DNA from: Lichina pygmaea
Taxonomy: Eukaryota; Ascomycota; Lichinomycetes; Lichinales; Lichinaceae
Direction: 5' to 3'
Length of the DNA stretch: 64,000 nt
NCBI GenBank assembly: GCA_963422465.1
Contig: OY730171.1
Location: 3,100,001-3,164,000, forward strand
Shown here: one piece after another, positions 10,426 through 22,041 of the stretch
How the letters are laid out: every line of letters begins with the position of its first letter
How positions within the stretch are numbered: position 1 is the first letter of the stretch
Program-made: the position numbers and the translations under genes
Notes under the pieces: generated by a model
Told to the model about the DNA's origin: nothing
Seen by the model: the letters and a program-made list of their open reading frames with translations, nothing else
The model's database searches: none

Positions 10426-10562
10426 TCAGACTCAACAAAGAAATCACTATTCTTTGCCAACTTTAGACAACATACAAACATCAGAATACCAAGCAAAGCT
10501 TCACCAAGTGTGGAGAAAGTACTCCAACACAACAAGCTACTACAGTAAACACACATGATGAT
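10426..10562 (+). mobile_element. Chromovirus G, short integrase segment
   Basis: A 137-bp piece of the integrase C-terminal region continues from 9827 after the solo LTR and stops where element F was inserted. The last five bases (atgat, 10558-10562) are the left TSD of F. Confidence 0.85.
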
Positions 10563-10836
10563 TGTCACAGTTCTGGCCCAGTTGCATATCTGGCACAAGT
10601 CACACACCTTGCCGGGAAGTTCCATCTGCACTGTTGCCTGTTTGCTCCACTGTTGCCTGATCCCCTGCCTATAAGAACTTCTCCTGCTCCCCCAGCTTCT
10701 TCTCTTCTTTTCTATTTTTCTTCCTTCCTTGTCTTTTGTCTTGTACATCAATCCAAGTCTCAAGTCTCACGCCAAGTCAGGTCAAGGTTACTGAATCAGT
10801 TAGGCTCAAGTTCTGCTCTGCTATTGCCTTGTCACA
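10563..10836 (+). repeat. 5' LTR of F
   Basis: 274 bp from TGTCACAG to TTGTCACA. A TATA-like CCTATAAGAA lies at about 10667-10676, followed by a long pyrimidine tract. The partner LTR is 48003-48276. Confidence 0.9.
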
Positions 10837-10838
10837 CT

Positions 10839-10847
10839 ACGAAAGAC
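10839..10847 (+). promoter_or_regulatory. Candidate self-priming PBS of F
   Basis: ACGAAAGAC starts two bases after the 5' LTR. It is the exact complement of GTCTTTCGT in the R region of the 3' LTR (48171-48179); the 5' LTR has the same site with one CpG transition. No tRNA 3' end was needed to explain it. This fits priming by the element's own RNA 5' end as in Tf1. Confidence 0.5.
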
Positions 10848-10894
10848 CTACCCAACTATAACACACTTCACCAAGCCATGTTCATGTTCTTGTC

Positions 10895-11726
10895 ATGTCT
10901 CAACAACCAGACCAAGCTATGCCAGTTGCTGGAAATGACAAGTTCCTTCGCAACATGTTTGCAGAGTTCATGCGAATTCAAGCTACCAACACCACTCCCA
11001 AGTCCAAGTCTGAACACACTGCTGACCCAGAGATCTTCAGTGGCAATAGCAGAAACATGGAAATCATGTATAAGAAGCTTGAAAGCTTCATCATATCACT
11101 GACACTCAAGATAACACTTAACACTGACTGGTACCCCACAGAAACATCATGGATTGTGTACGTCTTTTCATGCACAACTGGCACTGCGCAGTCCTACATC
11201 TCAGCTAAGATCACAGCTGGCCAGTACATTGACTGGCACAACATTGTCCAAGATCTCCAGAACACCTTCTCTGACCCAGACCCAGAGTTCCTAGCTCAGA
11301 GAAAGCTTATCACCTTGTGTCAGACCAACTGTTCCTTTGCCAAGTTTTTCACAGAGTTCAATCAGTATACTCCACGCACAGGCTTCAACAACAAGGTCTT
11401 GAAGTGCCATCTTTGATACACTGTCTCTGAAGAGCTTGCCAAGCAGCTTGTCAGCATCAACCTCAAGAACATCAGCTATCAGAAGCTTGTTGAGGAATGC
11501 CAGCTGTAGGACAACCAGTTGTGTACCACTTCTGCCAACTCTCACTATCCACGTCAAGCACCTTCCACCCAAGCCTCAGTTCCACAGTCACTAGCTTCAG
11601 TTCCATGTCCAGGGTTCATCAAGCCAGTCTTCACACCACAGCCACCAAGTCCTACTATAGATCTCAGCCGCTCTAAGCTGACGCCAGAAGAGCAAGAACA
11701 TCACTGAAGCAAAGACCTCTGCTTCT
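10895..11726 (+). pseudogene. F gag, N-terminal part (fossil)
   Basis: The frame starts with MSQQPDQAMPVAGND and contains a Ty3-type capsid region (GTAQSYISAKITAGQ, DWHNIVQDLQNTFSD, CSFAKFFTEFNQY). It runs toward the CCHC knuckle, whose code is cut at LCF by the LINE-d insertion and resumes at 31234. Gag would form the particle that packages the element RNA. Confidence 0.8.
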
Positions 11727-11896
11727 TTATTTTTTTATTTTATTTTATTCTTACTCTGATTTGGCTGGTGAGCTATGCAGAACTTCTAGATACATACTTT
11801 TTTTTCCCAGAAAACCTTTGAAGGAATAAAAACTGAGACTTGGGTAAGACTAGGGAATTATCTGGGAGAATATGCAGTGTCTGGAGAAAATAAAAT

Positions 11897-12200
11897 CACA
11901 GAGATGATAGGTTTTCTGGTAAGAGTTGGTGTACTAAGTTAAACTGGTCTAGTCTTTTCAAAGACATAAACCAGAGAAGAAATTCTTTAAGCACTTTAGA
12001 CTTTTGAAGTAAAGTAGAGAAATTGTAGGAAAGAAAAGTGGCTTGCTGTCTTTGAGTAAGAAACTTGTTACAAGAGAAAGTGATATATTGAGCAGTCTCT
12101 TCTCCAAAACCACAGAAACATAGAGAGGATTGGAAGTCTGGAACATTTGCTCTGAAAAGAAAGCTGGCTAGTCCTATCCTTGCTGATAGAATCTGCAAGT
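11897..12200 (-). pseudogene. LINE-d ORF2, C-terminal end
   Basis: This last ORF2 piece holds ILSARIGLASFLFRANVPDF and the finger SLCFCGFGEETAQYITFSC, then the KRLDQFNL end, closely matching LINE-a. Upstream coding resumes at 19660 after LINE-e. The finger is the typical C-terminal zinc motif of fungal LINE ORF2. Confidence 0.8.
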
Positions 12201-12382
12201 TTTTTTATTTTTATTTTTATTTGATTCTTACACTGGTAGTAGCTTTACAGCCATGCAGATCTTCTAGCTAATAGTGAACTCCTTCAGAAAACCTTTGAAG
12301 AGATAAAAACTGAAGGCAGGGTGTGACTAGGGAATGTAACAAAAGAAATCTTGAAGTTTCTGGTAAGAGAAGAGAATCTAGA

Positions 12383-12976
12383 TGTTACGACCCAGGAGGA
12401 ACACAGTCTTTATATACTCACAGAAAGCAGCAGACAGGATACTGGACAGAAGTACCAGACAGCGTGACAGGGGAACCAGTCACGTGACCAGCGAGACAAA
12501 CCAGGAGGTGCTCGCCGCAGCATGTATATGCACGAACAAGTGAGCAAAGTGAGCAGAGCTCACCCAGCTCACCGCAGTGTGCATGAAAAGTGAGCAAAGT
12601 GAGCAGAGCTCACCCAGCTCACCGCAGCGTGCATGAAAAGTGAGCAAAGTGAGCAGAGCTCACCCAGCTCACTGCAGCGTGCATGAAAAGTGAGCAAAGT
12701 GAGCAGAGCTCACTCTGCTCATGAACTGGGCACTATATAGCCAGGCAATAGTTCCCCTATGGAACAATCGTCTTCAACTCATGTTGTGATCCAGACAACT
12801 AGATCTACTTCAATACAATCCTTTTGTATGAAGCTGTTGATCAGGTGTCACCACCACCATATTCCACCAAACCCCTTCGCACTCCTTGACACTCCTCTCC
12901 TGCGAGAACCAACCCGCCTTCCACCTCTCGCCCTAATCCTATACTCGGATAGGACAGTACAGTACAGACTGCAACA
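12383..12976 (+). repeat. 5' LTR of B (type 2)
   Basis: 594 bp, TGTTACGACC...GACTGCAACA. U3 carries four ~50-bp units, each with GTGAGC-AGA-GCTCAC (for example 12549-12563). The sense TATA box is CACTATATAG (about 12731-12740). The R/U5 half is shared with type 1. GTCTTCAA at 12770-12777 is the partner of the priming site. Confidence 0.93.
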
Positions 12977-12978
12977 CT

Positions 12979-12986
12979 TTGAAGAC
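12979..12986 (+). promoter_or_regulatory. Candidate self-priming PBS of B
   Basis: TTGAAGAC lies two bases after the 5' LTR and is the exact complement of GTCTTCAA at 12770-12777, which sits about 37 bp downstream of the TATA box, near the expected RNA 5' end. Only 18 bp separate the LTR from the gag ATG at 12995, which leaves little room for a tRNA-type site. Copies C and D have the same site. Confidence 0.55.
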
Positions 12987-12994
12987 CCTCAAGG

Positions 12995-13822
12995 ATGAGT
13001 ACCTCAGGAGCAACCAACCCCAACTTCCCAGATGGAAAGATTAGTGTCGCCAAGCCAGACCTGTTCTACAGTGAAAGAAACAAGGTTGACGACTGGCTTA
13101 TGCAACTCCAAGTCTACTTTCAATTCCAACCAGAGACAAAGCTGCCTAAGGAGAAGTGGCCCCTCTTCGCAACCACTTACATAAGAGGCAATGCTTATTG
13201 ATGGATCAAGCCCTACATCAACAAACATCTCTCAGGAAACAGAGACCACGACAGCACAACAGAATGGATGACAAAATAGACATGATTCAAGGACAAGATC
13301 AAAAGGATCCTTGGACTATCTAACAAAGACAAAGTGGCTATACAAATGATCCAGCACATCAAACAACAACGCTCAGCCGCAGAGTACACCACGCAGTTCA
13401 AACAATACTCAGTACTGACTGACTGGGATACCAACACCCTGATGGTCATGTACCAACGTGGACTCAAGGAAAACATGAAGGATGAAATCACCTTTGACAG
13501 ATAAGCAGTTGACACACTGGACAAACTCATCGCACAAGCAATCAACATCGATGACAAGCTATTCGAGTGAGCGATAGAGAAACACCACAACAGAGAATAC
13601 AGCCACTCCGCATAGCATGTGAGCAACCACTACAAGCCACCTAACAAGGCACTGCCACATGACCTATATGGCTATGCACCCATGGAACTGGATGCAGTCC
13701 ACCACAAGAGAAGGTTCACAAAGGGAAGGAACAACAAAAAAAGGAAAGCACTGAAGTGCTATGCCTGTGGCAAGCTAGGCCACATGGTGAAAGACTGTCA
13801 TTCAAAGAACAAGGTGCACTGA
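12995..13822 (+). pseudogene. B gag (fossil)
   Basis: Starts MSTSGATNPNFPDGK, with capsid blocks (KVDDWLMQLQVYFQF, KEKWPLFATTY) and a CCHC knuckle near the end (CYACGKLGHMVKDC, about 13759-13800). Copies C (21109), D (44686, minus) and B share this Gag. It is broken at several points. Confidence 0.85.
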
Positions 13823-16800
13823 CAGCAACTTAATACGCTCGACAGAGACTGGAATGTCATCAAGCCAGAGGACCCACCAGGAGAGGCTCAGCTATCCCTT
13901 GAACAATAGGACAACTACGATCAGACATTGGAAGCAGCCCACCAACTGGCAACATCAGGAGGCAAGGACCTACCAGAACAGACAGGTCAGGACAAGGGAC
14001 AGGAGCCCTTAACCACCTCTGATGGGGACTGAGACAAACCCACGTCTATCAAAGAAGAAATACCACAAGGAAGCTATGCTTACAGCATGGACCCACGAAA
14101 TCTACGGCACAGCGAACTACAGTGGAGGTTTTGCACAAAGCACTACTGCACCTACCACGAACAACTACGAAGGTACAGAGGACATTCACCCTACCACGCC
14201 ACCTGCCACAAGCATTGGGTCAATTGTGAGAAGGATGTGTGTAAGATCTATCTTTGGGACAAACGCCAACACACCACATTCCCCGGGCACACACATGATT
14301 AGCATGAACACCTCATGTTCCTACAGCAAGGCAACAACTACAACTGCTACGTTGACAATTGGCAGTACTGCCTTAAGCCTGGATGTGACAAGCATCAGCA
14401 AGACAAATTCATGAACAGATTCCTCAGAACTGATGGGAATGGCTGGACCCATTGCCCAGTCAGTAGTAAGACACTTCGATCAGGAAAAGACTGAACTCCC
14501 TTGTCAAGGGGCAACATCAGGAGCTCAACAACATGACCCCTAGCAACGTAAAGCACCTGTGATTACCTGTGTCACTACACGCCAACATGCCAGTACAGAC
14601 ATACGCACTTGTGGACTCTGGAGCCAGTGGAAACTACATCTCAAGACAACTTTATGATACCCTCAGCACTGGAAGGAGACGCAAGCAGCAGCCCTATCAG
14701 CTTGCGATGGCAAATAGACAGACAGAGCTAGTCTGCCATGAGACGCAGCCAATGGAAATAGTTACCAGACACCATGCTGAAAGGATCCACCTTGATATTG
14801 TTGAGTTGGCCACTCAGGATATCTATTTGGGGATGCCTTGGCTAAAGAAGCACAACCCAGTTGTTAACTGGAGGACAGAAGTACTCACATTTAGGAACTG
14901 CACTAACAACACAGCTCGGACCTGTTACCAGCCACAGAAGGTGTAGACAGATAAGGGAAGGAGTCCTCAGTGGAACCTCACCGACAGAAAGGACAACTCT
15001 CAAGAGAAGAGGTCTGCCTTGACAGGCACACCCTGGAACCAGGTGGCCAAACAGTCAGAGATGAAGAGAGAGGAAGTTGTTAACCCTCTGGAGATCCCTG
15101 AAGAGTACTGACCTGGGTATGATAACCTCTTTCAGGAAGAGACAACAACAGCAGTGTTGCCTAAGCACCAACCTTAGGATCATGAGATCAAGTTGCAACC
15201 AGGGATGGAGCCAGGATTTGGACCAATTTACCAGTTATCAGAGAAAGAGCTCCAAGTACTTCGCGAGTACCTGGAGGAAAACCTGAAAAAGAGTTTCATT
15301 CGAGAATCTCAATCACCAGCAGGATACCTGATACTATTTGCACCAAAGAAAGACAGAAGTCTTCAACTTTGTGTGGATTACAGGAAACTCAACAACATTA
15401 CCATCAAGAACTGATATCTGTTGCCAAATGTGAACAAATTGCAAGACAGGATCAGCCAAGCTACAATCTTTACCAAGCTGGACTTGAAAGGAGCATACAA
15501 CCTGATACGCATGAAAGAAGGAGAAGAATGGAAGACAGCCTTCAGAACCTGATACAGACACTACAAGTATCTGGTTATGCTATTCAGACTCACAAACACA
15601 CCAGCAACATGTCAAGCATTGATCAACAACATTATCAGAGCACACCTGGACCAAACAGCTATCGCCTACCTGGACAACATTCTTGTCTACTCGAACACGC
15701 AACAGGAACATACCAAACATGTGAAGGATGTTCTACAATTCCTACAACAGGCAGGGCTCAAGCTCAACCCAAAGAAATGCGAGTTCAACAAACTGGAAGT
15801 TGAATTCCTTGGATATATCATAGGGATCAAAGGGATCAAGATTGACCCTGAGAAAATCAAAGTGATTCAGCAATAGCCAACACTGACATCAGTTAAGAAA
15901 GTACAAGTCTTCCTAGGATTTACCAACTTCAACTGACAGTTCATAAAGAACTACTTACAGATGGCAACACCACTGACAGAACTCACGAAGAAGGACATGG
16001 AGTACCAGTAGACAGAGAGACAACAAAAAGCATTCCAACAGTTCAAGGACACTTGCGCCAAGAAACCAGTTCTCCTCAACTTCAAGACAGGCCAACCAAC
16101 ACAAATCAAGATGGACACTTCAGATCAGGCAGTAGGAGCATGTCTATACCAACAGGCAGACAGCAAGTGGCACCCAGTTGCCTACTACTCACGAAAAATA
16201 ACACAAGTGGAACAAAACTATAATATCCACAACAAAGAGCTATTGGCAGTTGTCAACGCACTCGAACACTGGAGAGTGTACGCAGAAAGTAGTTCTGAAC
16301 TCACTGTTCTCACAGACCACAAGAATCTGACAACATTCACGACAACCAAGAAGCTGAACAGATGGCAAGTCAGATAGGCTGAACTCCTAGGGCAACACAA
16401 GTTCAAGATCTTGTACACCCCTGGACAAGACAACAGGAGAGCAGACACACTAAGCTGACGAAAAGACCACATAGAAGATGATGAATACCAAGGAACAATC
16501 TTACAGCAGGACCAGCAAGGAAACCTGGTGCCTCAGCCACAGATCAACAAGCTCACAGCAGAAGACACTGAAGAACTAATAAGGAACTACCACGACAATC
16601 CAGCACATGGTCACCCAGGAATCTCTAAGACCACAGACCTTATCCAACAGGCAGGGAACAATGTTATTAACCTCTGACAACATGTCACAAACTACATCAG
16701 CAAGTGTCTACTATGCCAGAAAAACAAACATGGAAGACACAAGCCATACAGAGAAGGACACCTGAACACAATACTGAGAGGCCTGTGGGAAGACGTGTCA

Positions 16801-17859
16801 ATGGACTTCATCACAAAGCTACCCAAGTCCAAAGACCCAGTCACAGGAATCACCTACAACTTGATTATGGTGATAGTGGACAGATTCACAAAATATCTAA
16901 TAGTAGTACTATTCAAGAAGACCCACACAGCAGAACAGTTGGGACACCTTTTACTGGACAGATTGGTCAGAGACCACAGAGTTCTGATCACGATTATTAC
17001 AGACAGAGACAAACTCTTCACATCCAACTACTGGAAGACAATCAGTGCAGCTATGGGAACAAAACCCAAAATGTCTACAGCCTATCACCCATGAACTGAC
17101 AGCCAGACAGAGTGAGCAAACCAAGTCCTGGAGACTTACTTACAGCATTACATCAACCAGACCCACAGCAATTGGGTACAGTTATTACTGGTGGCACAGC
17201 TGGCAATCAACCAGCACAGATCAGACTCAACAAAGGAATCACTATTTTTTGCCAATTTTGGATGACATGCGAACATCAGGATGCCAAGCAGAGCTTCACC
17301 AAACACGGAGAAAGCACTCCAACATGACAAGCTCCTACAACAAACACACACAATGATGAGGCACTACCTTCAAGAGACCTCAGAAAGAATGCAACATCAA
17401 ATAGACAAGAAATCAAAAATAGCACCTCAGCTAAAGAAGGGGGATAAAGTCTACCTCCTTACAAGAAATTGGAAAACAAAGAAACCAAAGACAAAGAAAC
17501 TTGACAACATCAAGGTCAGACTATTTTCAGTCGAAGAAAAAACAGGACCAGTCAACGTCAAGATACAACTACCAAGGGATGCCAGAGTCCATCCAAACTT
17601 TCATATATCAATGATTGAACCAGCTGACCAGAGCACACCCTTGCAGGAAACATTCCATTACCAACCTGAAGAAGAATAAGAGTTTGAGGTTGAACAGATC
17701 CTGGCTAGAAAAGGTCAGCAATACCTTGTCAAGTGGAAAGGATACCCAGACTCGGAAAATACCTGGGAACCACTCAAGAACCTTGCGAACTGCCAGCTTC
17801 TTCTGCGACAGTTTCAGCAGGAGCAGGACTGAACAGCTCAGCCTGCAGGAGGGATGTGT

Positions 17860-18274
17860 CAATGACTGATCAAGTCAAATCCTCGCTATCTGACTCCATC
17901 TCTTTCACCAAGCACTGAAGCTTCTGCCTTGCACAGACCTCGGCGCCCTCCAACACCTTTCACTTCCGAGACAGACAAGTCTGCACTGTGGCAAGTTGTT
18001 CAAAGAGTGCATCGTGTGTTGCCTTGTCAGCGGCAACATCCTCACAGAGGTTATCCCAGGACATGTTCAAAGATTCCCAGGACACAGAGACACAAGACCT
18101 TCCGCGCCGAGTGCACGCAGCACATTTCAACTTATCATCTTCTCCCAGTATCTGGAAGCACGGATGACCACAGAGAACACAAAAGTCGCAGGGCGTACGC
18201 GAAACAAAACCCTGATCGCAGATTTGAGCAGCCAGCTGAGTTCAGCTAACAGTCGCACGTGACCTTGGAGGCAT
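17860..18274 (-). pseudogene. Antisense Zn2Cys6 region of B
   Basis: The minus strand reads CDFCVLCGHPC, then CAAC and RGRSC, which is CX2CX6CX11CX2CX6C, followed by SWESLNM and a coiled-coil-like stretch (FEQLATVQTCLS). It diverges from the copy A/C version at many residues (QILGEDDKLK in place of [10 protein letters not shown]) while every cysteine is kept. It lies between the chromodomain and the 3' LTR. The copy is broken. Confidence 0.65.
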
Positions 18275-18317
18275 GACCAGATTTCATCAAGACAATGAAA
18301 GATGGAGAGGAGGATAG

Positions 18318-18911
18318 TGTTACAACCCAGGAGGAACACAGTCTTTATATACTCACAGAAAGCAGCAGACAGGATACTGGACAGAAGTACCAGACAGCGT
18401 GACACAGGAACCGGTCACGTGACTGGTGAGACAAACCAGGGGGTGCTCGCCACAGCATGCATATGCACGAACAAGTGAGCAGAGTGAGCAGAGCTCACCC
18501 AGCTCACCGCAGTGTGCATGAAAAGTGAGCAAAGTGAGCAGAGCTCACCCAGCTCGCCGCAGCGTGCATGAAAAGTGAGCAAAGTGAGCAGAGCTCACCC
18601 AGCTCACCGCAGCGTGCATGAAAAGTGAGCAAAGTGAGCAGAGCTCACTCTGCTCACAAACTGGGCACTATATAGCCAGGCGATAGTTCCCCTATGGAAC
18701 AATCATCTTCAACTTATGTTGTGATCCAGACAACTAGATCTACTTCAATACAATCCTTTTGTATGAAGCTGTTGATCAGGTGTCACCACCACCACATTCC
18801 ACCAAACCCCTTCGCACTCCTTGACACTCCTCTCCTGCGAGAACCAACCCGCCTTCCACCTCTTGCCCTAATCCTATACTCGGATAGGACAGTACAGTAC
18901 AGACCGCAACA
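18318..18911 (+). repeat. 3' LTR of B (type 2)
   Basis: 594 bp, TGTTACAACC...GACCGCAACA, with the same four U3 units as the 5' LTR. The antisense TATA (TATATAAAG on the minus strand, 18343-18351) lies 25 bp from the outer edge. Confidence 0.93.
18343..18351 (-). promoter_or_regulatory. Antisense TATA box in type 2 LTR
   Basis: Minus strand TATATAAAG, 25 bp inside the LTR, at the same place as TATAAAT in type 1. The surrounding 40 bp differ between the types, so the box looks kept while its context changed. Confidence 0.6.
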
Positions 18912-19659
18912 CTAGATATTGGGTTGGGAATAGTGGAGTTTGAAAGCTAGATTAAACTGGTTTAGTCTTTTCAAAAACATAAACCAGTACAAGAACTTCT
19001 GTAGTAGATCTGGGTTTGAAATAATAGTGGTGAAGTCTTGGGGATTAAAAAAGACTTCTTGTCTTTGTCTTGAATAAAGAGAGCATGAAGCAGTGATATG
19101 TTTTGCAGTTTCTTCTGCTTGGCCACACACACATAGTGGGGTAGGGAAGTCAGAAACTCCAGCTCTGAAAAGAAAACTTGCCAGACCAATTCTTCCAGTC
19201 CTGATTTGCAGTAGCAGACTTGCCTCAGCTTTCTGTAACTCTTTGTAGAGCTTCAGATTGTTTTTGTGTGGCTTTTGATAGAAAGTCTGCCAGCCTGGAT
19301 AGCTTCTTCTTTTCTTCTCTTCCCATTGGTCTTCCCACTCTTTAGTAAAGAGCTTTTGTAGTTCTTTCTTTGAACTAGCCTGGTTAGTAGTTATTTGACT
19401 TAACCAAGTGAATTTCCACTTAGGAGAGATAGTTGAGAGTTCCTTTAAAGGTTTCTTCAAGAGAGAGGCATAGCTGGAAATAGTGGAAAAGATACTGTCA
19501 AGAAAGTATTTGAGAGGGGAGTTTTGAATAGAAGAAAGAAAACAGGCAGTGTGAAATTTAAAGTAGAGGTCTAGAGGTAGAAGAAAAAGCTCACTCTCTA
19601 ATAGAAAAGAAGGAGTGGCTTTGAAAGCACCCCCAATAAGTCTTAGGCATCTGTTTTGA

Positions 19660-20491
19660 AGAATCTGCAAGTAAAGACTAGCTTCAGCTTTTCTCAAGTC
19701 TTTGAAAACTTTGAGATTTTTCCTTTGGGGTAGTCTGCAAAATAGCTCCCAGACTGGAGAACACTTCTGTCTGTTTGCCTGCTATCTGGCTTCCCACTCT
19801 TTCTGAAACACTTCTTGAAATTGTTTCTTAGAGTAATCTTGGTTAGTGGTTAGTTCTTCTAGTCATCTTGCTTTCCAGTTAGGTGTGACAGTAGACAGAG
19901 ACTTTGGAGGTGTTCTCAGAGTAGAAACAAAAACAGTGATCTGGGAAAAGAGCTTATAGATAAGTGAGGAGAGAGAATTAGAAGAAGTATTAGAAAAATA
20001 GAAAGATTGTAGGAAAGTTGCTGTTCTAAATTTGAAATAAAGATCAAGAGGTGGTAGGAATAGTTCTCCTTCAATAAGAAATGTAGGAGTAGCTTTGAAG
20101 ACACCTCCTATAGTTTTTAGACACTTAGTCTGGAAAAGATTTAGAGAAGAAATATTAGAAGGTTTTTTGTGGGGATTGAACCAGACTCCTACTGCATAGC
20201 TGAGAAGTGATCTCAGTATTGCAGTATAGAAAAGTCTAGCAGAGAGAACAGGTAGACTCCATGTAGAAAAAGTAGTTCTGGAAAGTGCTGAGAAAAACTT
20301 GGAAGCTTTCTGTAACATGATTTTCTGGTGTTTTTTCCAGAGAAGCTTGGAATCATAGTGTAGTTCCAGAATACGCACTTCTTCCTTAGGCTGTAGTACC
20401 ACTTCTCCAAGTCTTAGACTGAGCTGAAGATTATCTGTTCTTCTTCTAGAAAAATGGAGAAGTTTATACTTTTCAGGTGCAAACTTCATTC
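19660..20491 (-). pseudogene. LINE-d ORF2, middle part
   Basis: It encodes the part after the RT catalytic block: MKFAPEKYKLLHFSRRR, LRLGEVVLQPKEEVRIL, SFFSALSRTTFSTWSLP-like and LLSYAVGVWFNPHKKP, ending at the LINE-e insertion. Chromovirus C cut the gene at 20491/27032 within ARKHGMKFAP. Confidence 0.8.
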
Positions 20492-21090
20492 TGTTACGAC
20501 CCAGGGATGGGAGCCACTCATTTATAGGCAATCAGGCCGTGGGCCAGGCAAGAGGACACCATGGAAGTCAAGTGACCAACCAACAAGGGGTCACGTGACT
20601 GTCGAGACACACACGGGAGTCTTGACGCATGATGCATGAAGCATCAAGACAATCTCACCAGTCTTGACGCAGGATGCATGAAGCATCAAGACAATCTCAC
20701 CAGTCTCGACGCAGGATGCATGAAGCATCAAGACAATCTCACCCGTCTCGACGCAGGGTGCATAACATGGTGGGACTGTCGAGACAATCTCACCTATCTC
20801 GACGTCGAGACTGTCAAGACAATCTTGATTGTCTTGACAGGCCAGCACTATATAGTCCGGTGATAGTTCCCTTATGGAACAATCATCTTCAACTCATGTT
20901 GTGATCCAGACAACTAGATCTACTTCAATACAATCCTTTGTACGAAGCCATTGATCAGGTGTCACCACCACCACGTTCCACCAAACCCCTTCACACTCCT
21001 TGACACTCCTCTCCTGCGAGAACCAACCTGCCTTCCACCTCTCGCCCTAATCCTATACTTGGATAGGACAGTACGGTACAGACCACAACA
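20492..21090 (+). repeat. 5' LTR of C (type 1)
   Basis: 599 bp, TGTTACGACC...GACCACAACA, with 42-bp U3 units, the TATATAG box and an antisense TATAAAT near the outer edge. The priming site TTGAAGAC follows at 21093-21100. Confidence 0.93.
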
Positions 21091-21108
21091 CTTTGAAGAC
21101 CCTCAAGG

Positions 21109-21936
21109 ATGAGTACCTCAGGAGCAACCAACCCCAACTTCCCAGATAGAAAGATTAGTGTTGCCAAGCCAGACCTGTTCTACGGCGAAAGGAACAAGGT
21201 CGACGATTGGCTCATGCAACTCCAAGTCTACTTTCAATTCCAACCAGAAACAAAGCTGCCTAAAGAAAAGTGGCCACTCTTCGCAACCACTTACATGAGA
21301 GGCAATGCTTATTGATGGATCAAGCCCTACGTCAACAAACATCTCTCAGGAAACAGAGACCACGATGGCACATCAGAATAGATGACAAAATGGACGCAAT
21401 TCAAGGACAAGATCAAAAGGATCCTTGGACTATCTAACAAAGACAAAGTGGCTATACGAATGATCCAGCACATCAAGCAATGACGCTCAGCCGCAGAGTA
21501 CACCACGCAGTTCAAACAATACTCAGTACTGACTGATTGGGACGACAACACCCTGATGGTCATGTACTGACGTGGACTCAAGGAAAACATGAAGGATGAA
21601 ATTACCTTCGACGGACGAGCGGTCGACACACTGGACAAGCTCATCGCACAAGCAATCAACATCGATGACAAACTATTCGAGCGAGCGATGGAGAAACACC
21701 ATGACAGAGGATACAGCCGCCCTGCATGGCATGTGAGCAACCACTACAAGCCGCCTAACAAGGCACCGCCACATGATCCATATGGCTATGCACCCATGGA
21801 ACTGGATGCAGTCCACCACAAGGGAAGGTTCACGAAGGGAAGGAACAACAAAAAGGGGAAAGCACTGAAGTGCTATGCCTGTGGCAAGCTAGGCCACATG
21901 GTGAAAGACTGTTGTTCAAAGAACAAGGTGCACTGA
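21109..21936 (+). pseudogene. C gag (fossil)
   Basis: Same Gag as in B and D, with the knuckle CYACGKLGHMVKDC at about 21871-21912. The ORF 21589-21936 covers the late capsid and nucleocapsid part. A few breaks lie in the capsid region. Confidence 0.85.
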
Positions 21937-22041
21937 CAGCAACTTAATACGCTCGACGGAGACTGGAATGTCATCAAGCCAGAGGACCCACCAGGAGAGG
22001 CTCAGCTATCCCTCGAACAATGGGACGACTACGATCAGATA

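Larger units (their letters stand above)
12383..18911 (+). mobile_element. Chromovirus B (family I, LTR type 2), complete length
   Basis: 6.5 kb with two 594-bp LTRs and the TSD ctaga (12378-12382 and 18912-18916). In order: gag (12995-13822, CCHC knuckle CYACGKLGHMVKDC), a Cys/His-rich block (about 14120-14470), protease (VDSGASGNYIS, about 14610-14640), RT, RNase H, integrase, chromodomain (about 17690-17830), an antisense Zn2Cys6 region (about 17860-18250) and the 3' LTR. It is broken at about twenty points. The LTRs differ by a few percent. The U3 repeat differs from that of copies A, C and D. Confidence 0.93.
12201..19659 (-). mobile_element. LINE-e, 5'-truncated LINE inside LINE-d
   Basis: Its own sequence is 12201-12382 (A-tail and 3' UTR) plus 18912-19659 (end of RT through finger), about 930 bp. 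It belongs to the LINE-c subfamily (AGVSDFPTPLCVCGQAEETAKHI). The TSD AGAATCTGCAAGT is at 12188-12200 and 19660-19672. The open frame 18912-19697 crosses from LINE-d code (RKAEASLYLQIL) into LINE-e code (CLRLIGGAFKATPSF). Copy B was later inserted into its 3' UTR. Confidence 0.88.

Noticed and set aside
10653-11102. 149-codon frame spanning the F LTR and gag start
   Set aside because: Crosses the LTR boundary and lies out of frame with the capsid code.
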